From Thermoflexales bacterium (GTDB lineage Bacteria; Chloroflexota; Anaerolineae; J036; Brachytrichaceae): 64,000 bases of DNA. This document shows positions 35,352-46,536 of the stretch, one piece after another. Below the pieces are notes generated by a model that saw only the letters and a list, made by a program, of their open reading frames with translations, did no database searches and was not told the DNA's origin. How positions within the stretch are numbered: the stretch's first letter is position 1; each line of letters starts with the position of its first letter. Position numbers and translations under genes: made by a program. The stretch lies in NCBI GenBank assembly GCA_025056965.1, contig JANWVF010000022.1, positions 18,402 through 82,401 of the forward strand, given 5' to 3'.

Positions 35352-36853
35352 CACACCACGTGCCACTTGCGCCCGTCGGCGGCGAGGAAGTCGTCAGCTT
35401 CCTTCGGCCCCCACGAACCGGAACGGTAAAGCTCGATGAACGAGCCACCGCCGGCTTCCCAGCGCTCGATCACGGGCGTGATCAATGCCCAGGACGCCTC
35501 GACTTCATCGCTGCGGGTGAACAAGGTCGAGTCGCCCAACATCGCGTCGAGGATCAAGCGCTCATACGCCTCGGGCGCGGCGGTCTTGAAGGTGCTGCCG
35601 TAGCTGAAATTCATCACCACGGTCTGAATCTTGTCGCCGCTGCCGGGCGCCTTGGCGCCGAAGCGCAGCGAGATGCCCTCCTCCGGCTGGATGTTCATGA
35701 CCAGCAAGTTCGGCTCGATGGCGCGCGCAATCGTCTCCTTGAACAGCAACAGAGGCGGCATCTTAAATTGGATGACGATCTCGGTGAGCCGTCGGGCCAT
35801 GCGCTTGCCGCTGCGGATGTAGAAGGGCACGCCGGCCCAGCGCCAGTTATCCACGAACAACTTCATCGCCAGATACGTCTCGGTCGTGGAGTCGGGCGCC
35901 ACGCCCTCCTCCTGCGTGTAGCCGGGCACGACCTGGCCGTCCACCTTGCCGGGGCCGTATTGGCCGCGCACGGTGCCGTCGCCGCGCGAGGTGTCCACGC
36001 GCAGCGCCTTGAGCACCTTGACCTTCTCGTTACGCACGGCGTCGGCGCTGAATTCCGCCGGCGGCTCCATCGCCGTCAGCGCCAAGAGCTGCAACAGGTG
36101 ATTCTGCACGATGTCGCGGATGACGCCGGCTTTCTCGTAGTACGAGCCGCGATTGCCGATGCCGATACTTTCGGCGACGGTGATCTGCACGTTGTCCACG
36201 TAGCGTCGGTCCCAGATCGGCTCGAAGATGCCATTGGCGAAGCGGAAGACGAAGATGTTTTGAACCGTCTCCTTGCCCAGGTAGTGGTCAATGCGGTAAA
36301 CCTGATCTTCGCGGAAGAAGCGATGAACGTGATCGTTCAGCTCGCGCGCCGATTTCAAGTCGTGGCCGAAGGGCTTCTCGATGATGATGCGCGACCAATG
36401 ATTGTCGCCACCCGCAGCGCCGGTGCATAGCACGGTGGCCACGTTCTCGATGATGGTGGGATACACCTCCGGCGGCGTGGACAAGTAGAACAGGCGGTTG
36501 GGGCCGCTGCCGTGCGCTTGCTCAATCGCTTCCAGCCGCCGGCACAGCGTCTCGTAGTCGGCTGCCGTGCCGTAGTCGCCCTGCTGGTAGTGCAAACTGC
36601 GGGCGAACTTCTCCCAGACGGCTTCATTGATCGGCTTCGAGCGAGCGAACTCTTCACACGCGGCGCGCATCTCTTCGCGGAAGGATTCGTTCGTCTTAGG
36701 CTTGCGCGCGAAGCCGATCATGGCGAACTGGTCGGGCAACAGCCCATCGCACATCAGGCTATACAGCGCCGGGATGAGCTTGCGTTGGGTTAAGTCGCCC
36801 GACGCGCCGAAGATGACCATAATGCACGGGTCGGGTTTCCTAGAAAGACTCAT
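35351..36853 (-). CDS. zwf: Glucose-6-phosphate 1-dehydrogenase
   Basis: A 500-residue enzyme with IMVIFGASGDLTQRKLIPAL (NADP-binding loop), IIEKPFGHD and the active-site RIDHYLGKETVQNI, then FANGIFEPIWDRRYVDNVQI. It oxidises glucose 6-phosphate and makes NADPH. ATG 36853 is used; a TTG at 36865 overlaps the gnd stop. It lies 8 nt after gnd and overlaps pgl by one base. Confidence 0.95.
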   Translation of the reverse strand: MSLSRKPDPCIMVIFGASGDLTQRKLIPALYSLMCDGLLPDQFAMIGFARKPKTNESFREEMRAACEEFARSKPINEAVWEKFARSLHYQQGDYGTAADYETLCRRLEAIEQAHGSGPNRLFYLSTPPEVYPTIIENVATVLCTGAAGGDNHWSRIIIEKPFGHDLKSARELNDHVHRFFREDQVYRIDHYLGKETVQNIFVFRFANGIFEPIWDRRYVDNVQITVAESIGIGNRGSYYEKAGVIRDIVQNHLLQLLALTAMEPPAEFSADAVRNEKVKVLKALRVDTSRGDGTVRGQYGPGKVDGQVVPGYTQEEGVAPDSTTETYLAMKLFVDNWRWAGVPFYIRSGKRMARRLTEIVIQFKMPPLLLFKETIARAIEPNLLVMNIQPEEGISLRFGAKAPGSGDKIQTVVMNFSYGSTFKTAAPEAYERLILDAMLGDSTLFTRSDEVEASWALITPVIERWEAGGGSFIELYRSGSWGPKEADDFLAADGRKWHVV

Positions 36854-36861
36854 ACTGCTGA

Positions 36862-37761
36862 TCAATGGGTTTTGATCGCGTGGCCGCCGAAACCTTTGCG
36901 CATCATGGCAGTCACCTTGGCCGCGAAAGACTCTTCTTGGCGAGAAGCGAATCGCTGGAACAGCGAGAGCGCGATCACCGGCGCCGGCACGTCCTCATCA
37001 ATGGCGGCCTGCACGGTCCAGCGGCCTTCGCCTGAATCTTCGACGTACCCGCGCACCCCCTGCAGTTTGGGGTCTTCCTTGAGCGCTTCGGCTAACAGGT
37101 CAAGCAGCCAGGATCGCACCACGCTACCTTTGCGCCACACCTCGGCCACCTGATCGAGCTTCAGATCGAATTCGCTTTTCTCCATGATCTCGAAGCCCTC
37201 GGCGAAGGCCTGCATCATGCCGTATTCGATGCCGTTGTGAACCATCTTGACGAAGTGACCGGCGCCGGCCGGGCCGCAGTGCAGATAGTGCTTGCCATCC
37301 GGGGCGAGCGACCGGAAGGCAGGTTCGAGGCGTTTGAACACGTCCTCGTCGCCGCCGATCATCAAACAGTAGCCGTTTTGCAGGCCCCAAATGCCACCGC
37401 TCGTGCCTTGGTCCATGAAGTGGATGCCGCGGGCTTTGCACTCGACGTAGTGGCGCTTCGAGTCGCGCCAATTGGAGTTGCCGCCGTCCACGATCACGTC
37501 GTCGGGCTGCAACAGGTCAAGCAAGCGTTGGATCATCGCGTCGGTCGTCGGACCGGCTGGGATCATGATCCAAATCGCGCGCGGTGGCGTCAGCGCAGCG
37601 ACCAGCTCTTCCACCGTATACACCCCGCGCAAGCCTTCGGCCTTCAACTCGTCCACGGGTTTGGGGCTGCGGTTACACACGATGACGTCATGACCATCGC
37701 GATGCCAGCGGCGCGCCATGTTTGCGCCCATTCGCCCCAAGCCGAACAACCCAATTTGCAT
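36862..37761 (-). CDS. gnd: 6-phosphogluconate dehydrogenase, short decarboxylating type
   Basis: A 299-residue protein starting MQIGLFGLGRMGANMARRW with IVDGGNSNWRDSKRH and DQGTSGGIWGLQNGYCLMIG, then HFVKMVHNGIEYGMMQAFAE. The short length is that of the GntZ/YqeC-like class, often NAD-dependent, unlike the 470-residue E. coli Gnd. It decarboxylates 6-phosphogluconate to ribulose 5-phosphate. It lies between the transaldolase-isomerase fusion and zwf. Confidence 0.93.
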   Translation of the reverse strand: MQIGLFGLGRMGANMARRWHRDGHDVIVCNRSPKPVDELKAEGLRGVYTVEELVAALTPPRAIWIMIPAGPTTDAMIQRLLDLLQPDDVIVDGGNSNWRDSKRHYVECKARGIHFMDQGTSGGIWGLQNGYCLMIGGDEDVFKRLEPAFRSLAPDGKHYLHCGPAGAGHFVKMVHNGIEYGMMQAFAEGFEIMEKSEFDLKLDQVAEVWRKGSVVRSWLLDLLAEALKEDPKLQGVRGYVEDSGEGRWTVQAAIDEDVPAPVIALSLFQRFASRQEESFAAKVTAMMRKGFGGHAIKTH

Positions 37762-37817
37762 AATGTCTTACGTCTCCCTTTGATGAAGTGATATAGAGGA
37801 TTGATGTGAAGTCGTCG

Positions 37818-40772
37818 TTATGCGATGCGTTTGAAAGAGCCGAACCCGCGCCCGTCCGGCGAGGATCGGCCGGCTGCGGCGCGTGACTCGTCGCGCTTCG
37901 CCGATGAGGAACGCTTCGCCCCCGCCCCGACGCGCGTCGAACTCGTCTTCGCCGACTGAGCGGACGTGCTTGACCGGCGCGCGCCTCCACTGACCACTTG
38001 GATCACCTTTTCCAGAGCTGCCTTGAGGTCGGCGCCCAAGTGCAAGCGCAGCACGCGCCGCTGATGCGCCTTCAGCGACTCAAAGTCGCCGAGGGCCTGC
38101 GCGCGGATGAGCGTGCCGAACGAGAACGGCTCACCGGCAATCAGGACGTCCTCCTGCGAATCGTAGGTGAGCTGCAAGGCGACCACGTTGTTGGCGCCGC
38201 CCTTGTGCAGCTGGCCGGTGCTGTGCAAGAAGCGCGGGCCGTAGCCGACGGTCACCGGCACGCCGGTCTTCTCACGAATCAGATGGCGCAGGCGGGTGAG
38301 CAGCTGGGCCACCTCATCGGAATACGGCAGGTAGGCCTGGATGGCGATGTAGTCGCCGGCTTTGGCTTGGCGCAAGAACTTGTTGAGCTGGCCGTTGGCA
38401 GAGCGGCTGGTGAGTTCGCTGCTGAATGCGCCGCTCTGCTCGAACTCGTCGAGCAGGCGCTTGGTGTTGACCTTGCTCTCCGTGACGTTAGGCTCGTCGA
38501 ATGGATTCACGCCGATGACCACGCCGGCGATCGCCGTCGCAAACTCCCAGCGGAAGAACTCGGCCCCCAAGTCGTACACGTCGTGTAGATGCAGGGTGAG
38601 CACGGGCAGGCCGGCCTGAACCAAGTTAGAGACGAAGGCATCGTAGGTCTGATCGCCGGACAACTTGACGTATACGAAGAAGCGGTCTGGGCTGAGCGCA
38701 GCACTGTCCAACGTCACCGGCGTGCCGTGGATGCTCAGGTCGCCTTCCACCGGCACGATGCCGCGCCCCTGCTTGCCGGTGCTCTCGGCAATCAGTTGCT
38801 CGACCCAGTAGCCGAACGCCTCGATGGCGGGCGAGAGGATGAACGTGACTTTGTCGCGGCCGTTTAACGCCAACCCGCCCATCAGCGCGCCCAGGTATAG
38901 GCCGGGGTTGATCGCGCTGTCGAGCTTGCACCAGCCGGCCATTTGCGCCGCGCGGTCGAGCAGCTTGGCGAGGTCCAGCCCTTGCAGCGCTGCCGGCACC
39001 AAGCCGAAGTAAGACAGAGCCGAGTAGCGCCCGCCGATGTCGGCAGGGTTGATGAACACTTTGCCGAACCGCTCTTCGGCAGCCAGGAGTTGCAGAGACG
39101 TGCCTTCGTCGGTGATAGCCACGAAGTGCTGGCCGGCTTCCTCGCCGGCGATGTCATCCATCTTGGCGCGGAAGTACTTGTAAAAGGCGTTCACTTCCAG
39201 CGTGCTGCCCGACTTACTGGCGACGATGAACAACGTTTTCTTCAGGTCGAGCCGCCGCTCTAAGTTCAGCACTGTCGTGGGATCGGTGGTATCCAACACG
39301 TGAAGTTGCAGGCCGGTCGCGCCGTCGGCGGGCGCGAAGGTGACGCGCATCACGTCGGGCGCGAGGGAGCTGCCACCCATGCCGAGCACGACGGCGTCGG
39401 TCATGCCCATGCTACGCACGTGATCACGGAAGGCATACAACTCGTCTATGCGCGGGCGCATCGCCTCGATGACCGAGAGCCAACCCAGGCGGTTGCTGAT
39501 GACCTTGATGTGCTCCGGCGCGGTCGTCCACAACGACGCATCGCGTTGCCACACGCGCGAAGCGGCCTTCAGCTTGACCAGCTCCTCGACGTAACCGAGC
39601 GCCGACGCTACGCCGGATGCTTGGCCGCGCGCGACGGCTGCAGCCCGCTTAGTCTCAATCCCTTTGAGCAGTGACTCGAAAGCATCGGCGAACAACTTCA
39701 CGCCGTCATCCTGCAGCTTCTGCCACACCTGCGGCATGGAGATGCCGGCCGCTTCCAGCGCCTCGAGCGTGCGCCGAGCCTCGTCACGGCCTTCGCGCAA
39801 CGTCGGGGCGACTACGCCGTGGTCGCGGAAGGCTTTCAACGTGGCCGGCGGCAGCGTATTCACAGTGTGTTCTCCGATGAGCGCCTCAACGTAGTAGGTG
39901 TCCTTGTAAGCCGGATTCTTGGTGCTGGTGCTGGCCCAGAGCACGCGCTGAACACGCGCGCCCCGCTCGGCCAGCGCCTTGAACTCGGGCTCCGCGAAGA
40001 TGCGCTCGAAGATCTCGTAGGCCAGTTTGGCGTTGGCAATAGCAGCTTTGCCTTTCAAGGCCTGGAGTCGCTCACGCTGCGCTACGTCGTGCTCGGGGAG
40101 CGCGGCGATCTTCTCGTCAAGCAGCTTATCCACCAGCGTGTCCACCCGGCTGACGAAGAACGAGGCGACGGAGGCAACTTCAAGCGACTGACCGTTCATC
40201 GCGCGTTCCTTCAGGCCGGCCAGGTAAGCGCGCGCCACAGCCTCATAGCCCTCTAACGAAAAGATCAGCGTGACATTGATGTTAATGCCATCAGCGATCA
40301 ACCTCTGGATAGCCGGGATGCCGGCCGGCGTGGCCGGCACTTTGACCATCAAGTTCTTGCGACCTACCTGCTGGAACAACCGGCGCGCTTCGTTCACCGT
40401 AGCCTCGTAGTCGTGCGCCAGCAAGGGCGACACCTCTAGGCTGACGTACCCATCCAGACCGTTTGTCTGCTCGTAAATCGGCTCGAGCAGGTCAGCCGCG
40501 GATTGAATGTCGGCGATGGCGAGTGCCTCGTAGATGGCGTTAGCATCGGCGCCGCGCTGCGCCAGGGCAAGGATGTCGTCGTCGTAGTCGCGGCTGCCGG
40601 TGATGGCCTTATCGAAAATCGCCGGGTTCGAGGTCAAGCCCAGGACGCCGTAATCGTCAATCAGCGCCTGCATCTCACCGGAAGCGATGATGTTACGTTG
40701 GATGTTGTCGTACCAGAAGCTTTGGCCGTACTTCCGCACTTCGAAGTTGGGATTTCCGTTCTGGCTGGTCAT
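37818..40772 (-). CDS. Bifunctional transaldolase / glucose-6-phosphate isomerase
   Basis: A 984-residue fusion. Residues about 1-365 are a transaldolase with VKVPATPAGIPAIQRLIADG, where the lysine is the Schiff-base residue, and VASVASFFVSRVDTLVD. Residues about 400-920 are a phosphoglucose isomerase with VLGMGGSSLAPDV, FIVASKSGSTLEVNAF and the QQ/GKG-rich GKQGRGIVPVEG. It links the non-oxidative pentose pathway to glycolysis. This fusion is known in other bacteria. The last 65 residues form an unusual Ser/Arg/Ala-rich basic tail. It precedes gnd by 56 nt. Confidence 0.92.
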   Translation of the reverse strand: MTSQNGNPNFEVRKYGQSFWYDNIQRNIIASGEMQALIDDYGVLGLTSNPAIFDKAITGSRDYDDDILALAQRGADANAIYEALAIADIQSAADLLEPIYEQTNGLDGYVSLEVSPLLAHDYEATVNEARRLFQQVGRKNLMVKVPATPAGIPAIQRLIADGININVTLIFSLEGYEAVARAYLAGLKERAMNGQSLEVASVASFFVSRVDTLVDKLLDEKIAALPEHDVAQRERLQALKGKAAIANAKLAYEIFERIFAEPEFKALAERGARVQRVLWASTSTKNPAYKDTYYVEALIGEHTVNTLPPATLKAFRDHGVVAPTLREGRDEARRTLEALEAAGISMPQVWQKLQDDGVKLFADAFESLLKGIETKRAAAVARGQASGVASALGYVEELVKLKAASRVWQRDASLWTTAPEHIKVISNRLGWLSVIEAMRPRIDELYAFRDHVRSMGMTDAVVLGMGGSSLAPDVMRVTFAPADGATGLQLHVLDTTDPTTVLNLERRLDLKKTLFIVASKSGSTLEVNAFYKYFRAKMDDIAGEEAGQHFVAITDEGTSLQLLAAEERFGKVFINPADIGGRYSALSYFGLVPAALQGLDLAKLLDRAAQMAGWCKLDSAINPGLYLGALMGGLALNGRDKVTFILSPAIEAFGYWVEQLIAESTGKQGRGIVPVEGDLSIHGTPVTLDSAALSPDRFFVYVKLSGDQTYDAFVSNLVQAGLPVLTLHLHDVYDLGAEFFRWEFATAIAGVVIGVNPFDEPNVTESKVNTKRLLDEFEQSGAFSSELTSRSANGQLNKFLRQAKAGDYIAIQAYLPYSDEVAQLLTRLRHLIREKTGVPVTVGYGPRFLHSTGQLHKGGANNVVALQLTYDSQEDVLIAGEPFSFGTLIRAQALGDFESLKAHQRRVLRLHLGADLKAALEKVIQVVSGGARRSSTSAQSAKTSSTRVGAGAKRSSSAKRDESRAAAGRSSPDGRGFGSFKRIA

Positions 40773-40793
40773 AGCACTTGAGGGGAAGATGCG

Positions 40794-40817
40794 GGCGCGC
40801 CGTGCGAAGCGCGCGCC
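40794..40817. other. GC-rich hairpin between rpiB and the tal-pgi fusion
   Basis: GGCGCGC (40794-40800) pairs with GCGCGCC (40811-40817) across a 10-nt loop in the 54-nt intergenic gap. There is no T-run, so it could be an mRNA-stability or processing element. Confidence 0.4.
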
Positions 40818-40826
40818 TTAGGATCG

Positions 40827-41279
40827 TCACGCACAAGACTCACGTTCCATTTGCTCGACTTTCTTCAAGCGAGCGACGTAGCGCTCGATGCGGTTGAAGC
40901 GCGCGGCGAGGAAAGCGCGCACGACTTCCGCGGCCAACTCCACACCGATGACATGGGCGCCAAGCACCACGACGTTCATGTCGTCGTGCTCAACGCCTTG
41001 GTGGGCGGAATAAGTGTCGTGGCACACGCAGGCACGGATCCCGCGCATCTTGTTCGCGGCGATGCACACCCCGACGCCGCTGCCACAGATCAGCACCCCG
41101 CGCTCGGCTAGGCCGCGCTGGAGCGCTTCGCCTACGGCCCGCGCGAAGTCGGGATAGTCGGATCGTTCGGCGTTGAATGCGCCCAGGTCAAGCACCTCGT
41201 GGCCGCTCTGTTTGAGGAGTTCAACGAGCGAGGCTTTGAGCGAAAAGCCGGCGTGGTCGGCCGCGATCGCAACTCGCAT
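40827..41279 (-). CDS. rpiB: Ribose 5-phosphate isomerase B
   Basis: A 150-residue protein beginning MRVAIAADHAGFSLKASLVE, with DYPDFARAVGEAL, GVLICGSGVGVCIAANKMRG (active-site loop) and HDTYSAHQGVEHDDMNV. It interconverts ribose and ribulose 5-phosphate. The ATG at 41279 has GGAG immediately upstream and a TATAAT box 7 nt away, and is preferred to longer alternatives. It is the first gene of the pentose phosphate operon. Confidence 0.94.
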   Translation of the reverse strand: MRVAIAADHAGFSLKASLVELLKQSGHEVLDLGAFNAERSDYPDFARAVGEALQRGLAERGVLICGSGVGVCIAANKMRGIRACVCHDTYSAHQGVEHDDMNVVVLGAHVIGVELAAEVVRAFLAARFNRIERYVARLKKVEQMERESCA

Positions 41280-41285
41280 CTCCTT

Positions 41286-41408
41286 CATTATATATGCGGC
41301 GCGCCGATCTTCATCCGGCAACCGCTCGTCTCGGCATCAGCGCGCATCGCGCCGTTGTCACCGGTCTGGGCAGCCGCATCCCATGTTTCGTCGGCCACAT
41401 ATATAATG
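41286..41408. promoter_or_regulatory. Divergent twin promoters of rpiB and the glucan phosphorylase gene
   Basis: CATTATATATG (41286-41296) and CATATATAATG (41398-41408) are perfect inverted copies, 101 nt apart. Each contains a TATAAT -10, the first facing rpiB and the second facing the phosphorylase gene. Neither has a strong -35, which suggests an activator or shared regulator. Confidence 0.55.
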
Positions 41409-41570
41409 AGCTTGCGTTTTACCAGTTTACATTCCACCAATCACCGCTGAGCTACGGCACAGACGTTCCGCGACGGGCGGCGCACTACTGCCGTGCGCGC
41501 TGTGCCGTATGTTCCCAGAATCGGGATCAGGGTGGACGGTGGAGCCGTGGAATCATTCTCGGAGGAATCT

Positions 41571-43757
<2,187 letters not shown>

Positions 43758-43779
43758 CCGGCGATCACGTCCTGCTCGT

Positions 43780-43822
43780 CGGCGCACGCCATGCGCCGAT
43801 GCCCGGCGCACGCCATGCGCCG
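43780..43822. repeat. Two tandem 19-bp palindromic repeats
   Basis: CGGCGCACGCCATGCGCCG occurs at 43780-43798 and 43804-43822. Each copy is a hairpin with 7-bp arms. They fill the gap between two convergent genes and touch the stop of the minus-strand hydrolase. Confidence 0.85.
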
Positions 43823-44839
43823 CTACCGGTTGGCCAAATGGGCGTCCAACAATGCAATGACGGCGCGCGGTTCATCCCAGTGAACCAGCGCGCCGGTGTT
43901 GGCTAGGGAATAGAAATGCCAGTTGGGCTTGTTGCACAGCTCGCCGATCAGCTCATAGCCGGCAAAGGGGTCTTGCCCAAAGATCGCTAAGCACGGCTGC
44001 GATAAGCTGCGATACACCTCAAGAATCGTCGGGGTGAACAGTTTGAAACTGAGGAAGTAGTAGGGCGCATTCTCGGCGTGTGGCTGATGGCTGGTGGCAT
44101 AAGCGTAATCCACCAGCGCACGGTCGAGCCGGCCGCGCTGGCTGGATTGTAGGAAGAGGCGCAAGCTAGGGCGCGCGGTGAGCAAATCATAGATCGGGCG
44201 CCTCCAGAGCGGCATCCTCAACAGGTTGAGCAGCAGATCGTTGGGGCGCAGCGACCTACTCCGACGGCTGAGGCCGGTCGCAGAGAGGAAGCTCAGTGAA
44301 CGGAAGAGCGACGGGCGGGCTTGCGCCGCCAAAGCTAAGAACTCGCTGCTTAAAGAGAGCGCCACTGCGTCCACGCTAACGCCGCCCAGCTGCTGCTCGA
44401 TCAAGTCAAGTATGGCATCGCGGAACAGCGCAGGTGTATAGGTGCGATCACTCCGGTCGGAGAAGCCGTAGCCCGGCAGATCCAGAGCGAGCACGCGCCG
44501 CGATTGCGCATAGTGCTCGTAGAGCGGCTTCATCTCGAAAGACGAGGCAGCCGCATTGATCGAGTGCAGCAAGACCAACGGCGGCATGCTGCTGCGGATC
44601 GGCCCAGAGGCGTAGTAGGCGAGTTGTCCCGCCCGTCGCCCGCGAAAGCGCACCAACTCTCCGCTCAGCGCGGCCGTCAATGGCACGTTGTGGTTGACGT
44701 AGTTACGCGACCAGACGATCAATGCCAGCCCTAGCCCTAGAGAGGCAGCGACGGCTGACAGTATCGGCAGCAAGGCAGACGGGGGATGCGTGGCGTGGTC
44801 GGGCGCAGGCTCATCACCTGGGCTAAAGACGGGCGGCAT
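43823..44839 (-). CDS. Membrane-anchored alpha/beta hydrolase
   Basis: A 338-residue protein with a membrane helix at about residues 22-45 (LLPILSAVAASLGLGLALIV). The hydrolase core has PPLVLLHSINAAASSFEMKP, ALDLPGYGFSDRSDRTYTP and, at the nucleophile elbow, VALSLSSEFLALAA. The elbow reads LSLSSE instead of GxSxG, so catalysis is uncertain though the serine is kept. The C-terminal HWDEP near residue 324 supplies a candidate catalytic histidine. The substrate is unknown. It has no operon partner. Confidence 0.75.
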   Translation of the reverse strand: MPPVFSPGDEPAPDHATHPPSALLPILSAVAASLGLGLALIVWSRNYVNHNVPLTAALSGELVRFRGRRAGQLAYYASGPIRSSMPPLVLLHSINAAASSFEMKPLYEHYAQSRRVLALDLPGYGFSDRSDRTYTPALFRDAILDLIEQQLGGVSVDAVALSLSSEFLALAAQARPSLFRSLSFLSATGLSRRSRSLRPNDLLLNLLRMPLWRRPIYDLLTARPSLRLFLQSSQRGRLDRALVDYAYATSHQPHAENAPYYFLSFKLFTPTILEVYRSLSQPCLAIFGQDPFAGYELIGELCNKPNWHFYSLANTGALVHWDEPRAVIALLDAHLANR

Positions 44840-44943
44840 GGCTGATCTCTCTTGTTCCTAATTGTGGATTTTCGACGGCTACACGCTGAGAGTATATCGC
44901 CCTTGATTACAGATTCCTGACGAGTCCCGGATCTTAGGATGAA

Positions 44944-44973
44944 GAAGAGGATGCCGTCGCCGGCATCCTCTTC
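44944..44973 (-). terminator. Hairpin after the NBR1-domain lipoprotein gene
   Basis: A perfect 13-bp stem, GAAGAGGATGCCG with CGGCATCCTCTTC, and a 4-nt loop. It lies 30 nt beyond the minus-strand stop at 45004, followed by TTCATCC. The remainder of 44840-45003 is empty. Confidence 0.65.
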
Positions 44974-45003
44974 GCGAAAAGGTGTGTCAGGCTTGGGCGC
45001 AGC

Positions 45004-46386
45004 TTACGGCAGGGTGATCTCCATCGTCCCCAGCAGATCGGTATAGCCAGCAGTGGCTAGCGTAACTCGCCACTCGCTCCCCTTGCTGAGATCGGCATCA
45101 GTGACCGTGTAACTCATCTCAAGCGGGCTGCTGCCGCTTTGGAGAGCGTAGTAGTTAGGCTGACTCGGGCCGAAGAGCCTGAGGGTGACAACTCCCGGCG
45201 CACCATCCCACGTCATCTTGGCGCGCACGGTGCCAGCCTTGGAAAGCTTGATCGGGAAGATGGCGCGCGCTCCCTGTGGGGCAACGCTGAAATTATGTGT
45301 GAAGACAGCTTCACCACCCGCAGCGGGATAACTCATCTGGGCGGAACCGCTGGCTTCGCCAGAGCCGTAGCTGGCCACCGTGACCTGCCAGGTGTTGCCT
45401 GCAGCGAAGTCGGCAGAGGTTACATCGTAGATGACCATCGTGCCGCTGCCGCCATCCTGTCGCGCGTAAGCAGCGGACATGCCGGGGCCGTTCACGATCA
45501 GGGACATCTGACCCTGGCTGCCCGACCAGACCGCCTGCGCAGCAATCCGCCCGGGTCCGCCCAGGCGCAGGTTGTATACGACGCGCGCGTTCACCAAGCT
45601 TACCGGCACCACCCACTTGCTGCCGAACAGGCCGGGAGGAAGCTTGATCATCAGAGTGGGTTTGATCCCCGGCGAAATAGGCGTGAGCCCTAAAGCAGGC
45701 AGATTCGGCCCGGGTACGGGCGTGTTAGTCGGCGCCGGTGGGTTAGCCGGCGGTGCGGCCGGCACAGGCGTGTCGGTCGGCGCCGGTGGGTTAGCCGGCG
45801 GCTGGGCTGCAGCAGTCACGTTGGGCACGATGATCTGAACCCAGAATGTCTTTCCATAACGAACACCGTCGGGGCCTTGCAACTGCCACACGCTGCGATG
45901 GGTGCCCGGCGTCGAAGGCGCTACCATGCTCACGCTGAGGTCTGCCGTTGCGCCCGGCGCAGCTAAAGGCGCAGGCGCCGCGCTAGAGGGGCTGAGCAAC
46001 GGCCCGGACACGTGGACGATCTGGGTGCCGGCCGGCCAGGTGCACGTGCCGTCGTTAAGCACGCGCCAAGTCTTCACGAACGTTGCACCGGGCGCAAAGA
46101 CCGTGTCATCGGGGATGGTGACATCGGCGACGAACGAAGCGCTAAAGACACATCCGGGGGTTGGACTGGGAGCGGCGGGGGCTTCGGCGACGGCCGGGGC
46201 GGCTGGCGGCGTGGAGGTAGCGGGGGGCACGGCGGCAGGCGCAGGAGCATCAGCAGGCGGCGGCTGTGGCGTCGCAGTGACTACTACAACGACCTCGCGC
46301 ACTTCACGCACTTCGCGCTGTTCGCCGCCACAGGCCACTAAAATCAAGGCAAGACAAGTCGTGGTAATGAGAGCTCGATAAATCAT
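45004..46386 (-). CDS. Surface lipoprotein with NBR1-type Ig domain
   Basis: A 460-residue protein. The N-terminus MIYRALITTTCLALILVACGG is a lipoprotein signal with lipobox LVAC. After a Pro/Ala-rich spacer comes an NBR1-like Ig domain, beginning CVFSASFVADVTIPDDT and including VKTWRVLNDGTCTWPAGTQ. A 16-residue Pro-rich tandem repeat follows, then two similar beta-rich repeats of about 85 residues (each with VYNLRLGGPGRIAAQ-like starts and TWQVTVASYG-like ends). It should be tethered outside the membrane. ATG 46386 has AAGGAGG upstream; the longer frame is rejected. Confidence 0.8.
   Translation of the reverse strand: MIYRALITTTCLALILVACGGEQREVREVREVVVVVTATPQPPPADAPAPAAVPPATSTPPAAPAVAEAPAAPSPTPGCVFSASFVADVTIPDDTVFAPGATFVKTWRVLNDGTCTWPAGTQIVHVSGPLLSPSSAAPAPLAAPGATADLSVSMVAPSTPGTHRSVWQLQGPDGVRYGKTFWVQIIVPNVTAAAQPPANPPAPTDTPVPAAPPANPPAPTNTPVPGPNLPALGLTPISPGIKPTLMIKLPPGLFGSKWVVPVSLVNARVVYNLRLGGPGRIAAQAVWSGSQGQMSLIVNGPGMSAAYARQDGGSGTMVIYDVTSADFAAGNTWQVTVASYGSGEASGSAQMSYPAAGGEAVFTHNFSVAPQGARAIFPIKLSKAGTVRAKMTWDGAPGVVTLRLFGPSQPNYYALQSGSSPLEMSYTVTDADLSKGSEWRVTLATAGYTDLLGTMEITLP
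45729..45801 (-). repeat. 48-bp tandem repeat encoding a Pro-rich linker
   Basis: A 25-base block is repeated perfectly at 45729-45753 and 45777-45801, a 48-bp period encoding about 16 residues of the type ANPPAPTDTPVPAAPP. It is prone to length change by slippage. Confidence 0.85.
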
Positions 46387-46430
46387 GATCCCTCCTTTTT
46401 GAGACCAAGAGCAGGCCTGGACAGAAAAGG

Positions 46431-46457
46431 ATTGTATTGTTCTGAGGATAGTTGACA
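46431..46457 (-). promoter_or_regulatory. Promoter of the NBR1-domain lipoprotein gene
   Basis: On the minus strand, TTGTCA (46452-46457), 15-16 nt, TACAAT (46431-46436). The leader of about 40 nt contains AAGGAGG. Confidence 0.6.
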
Positions 46458-46536
46458 AGCACGACTTGTATACGGGAACGATACGACAACTCAACTCATG
46501 CCGCCCCCCGACTATCCTGCGCGGACAAATCTCAGC

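Noticed and set aside
35360..36430. Plus-strand ORF of 356 codons opposite zwf
   Set aside because: It lies wholly antisense to a certain zwf gene and has no recognisable domain.
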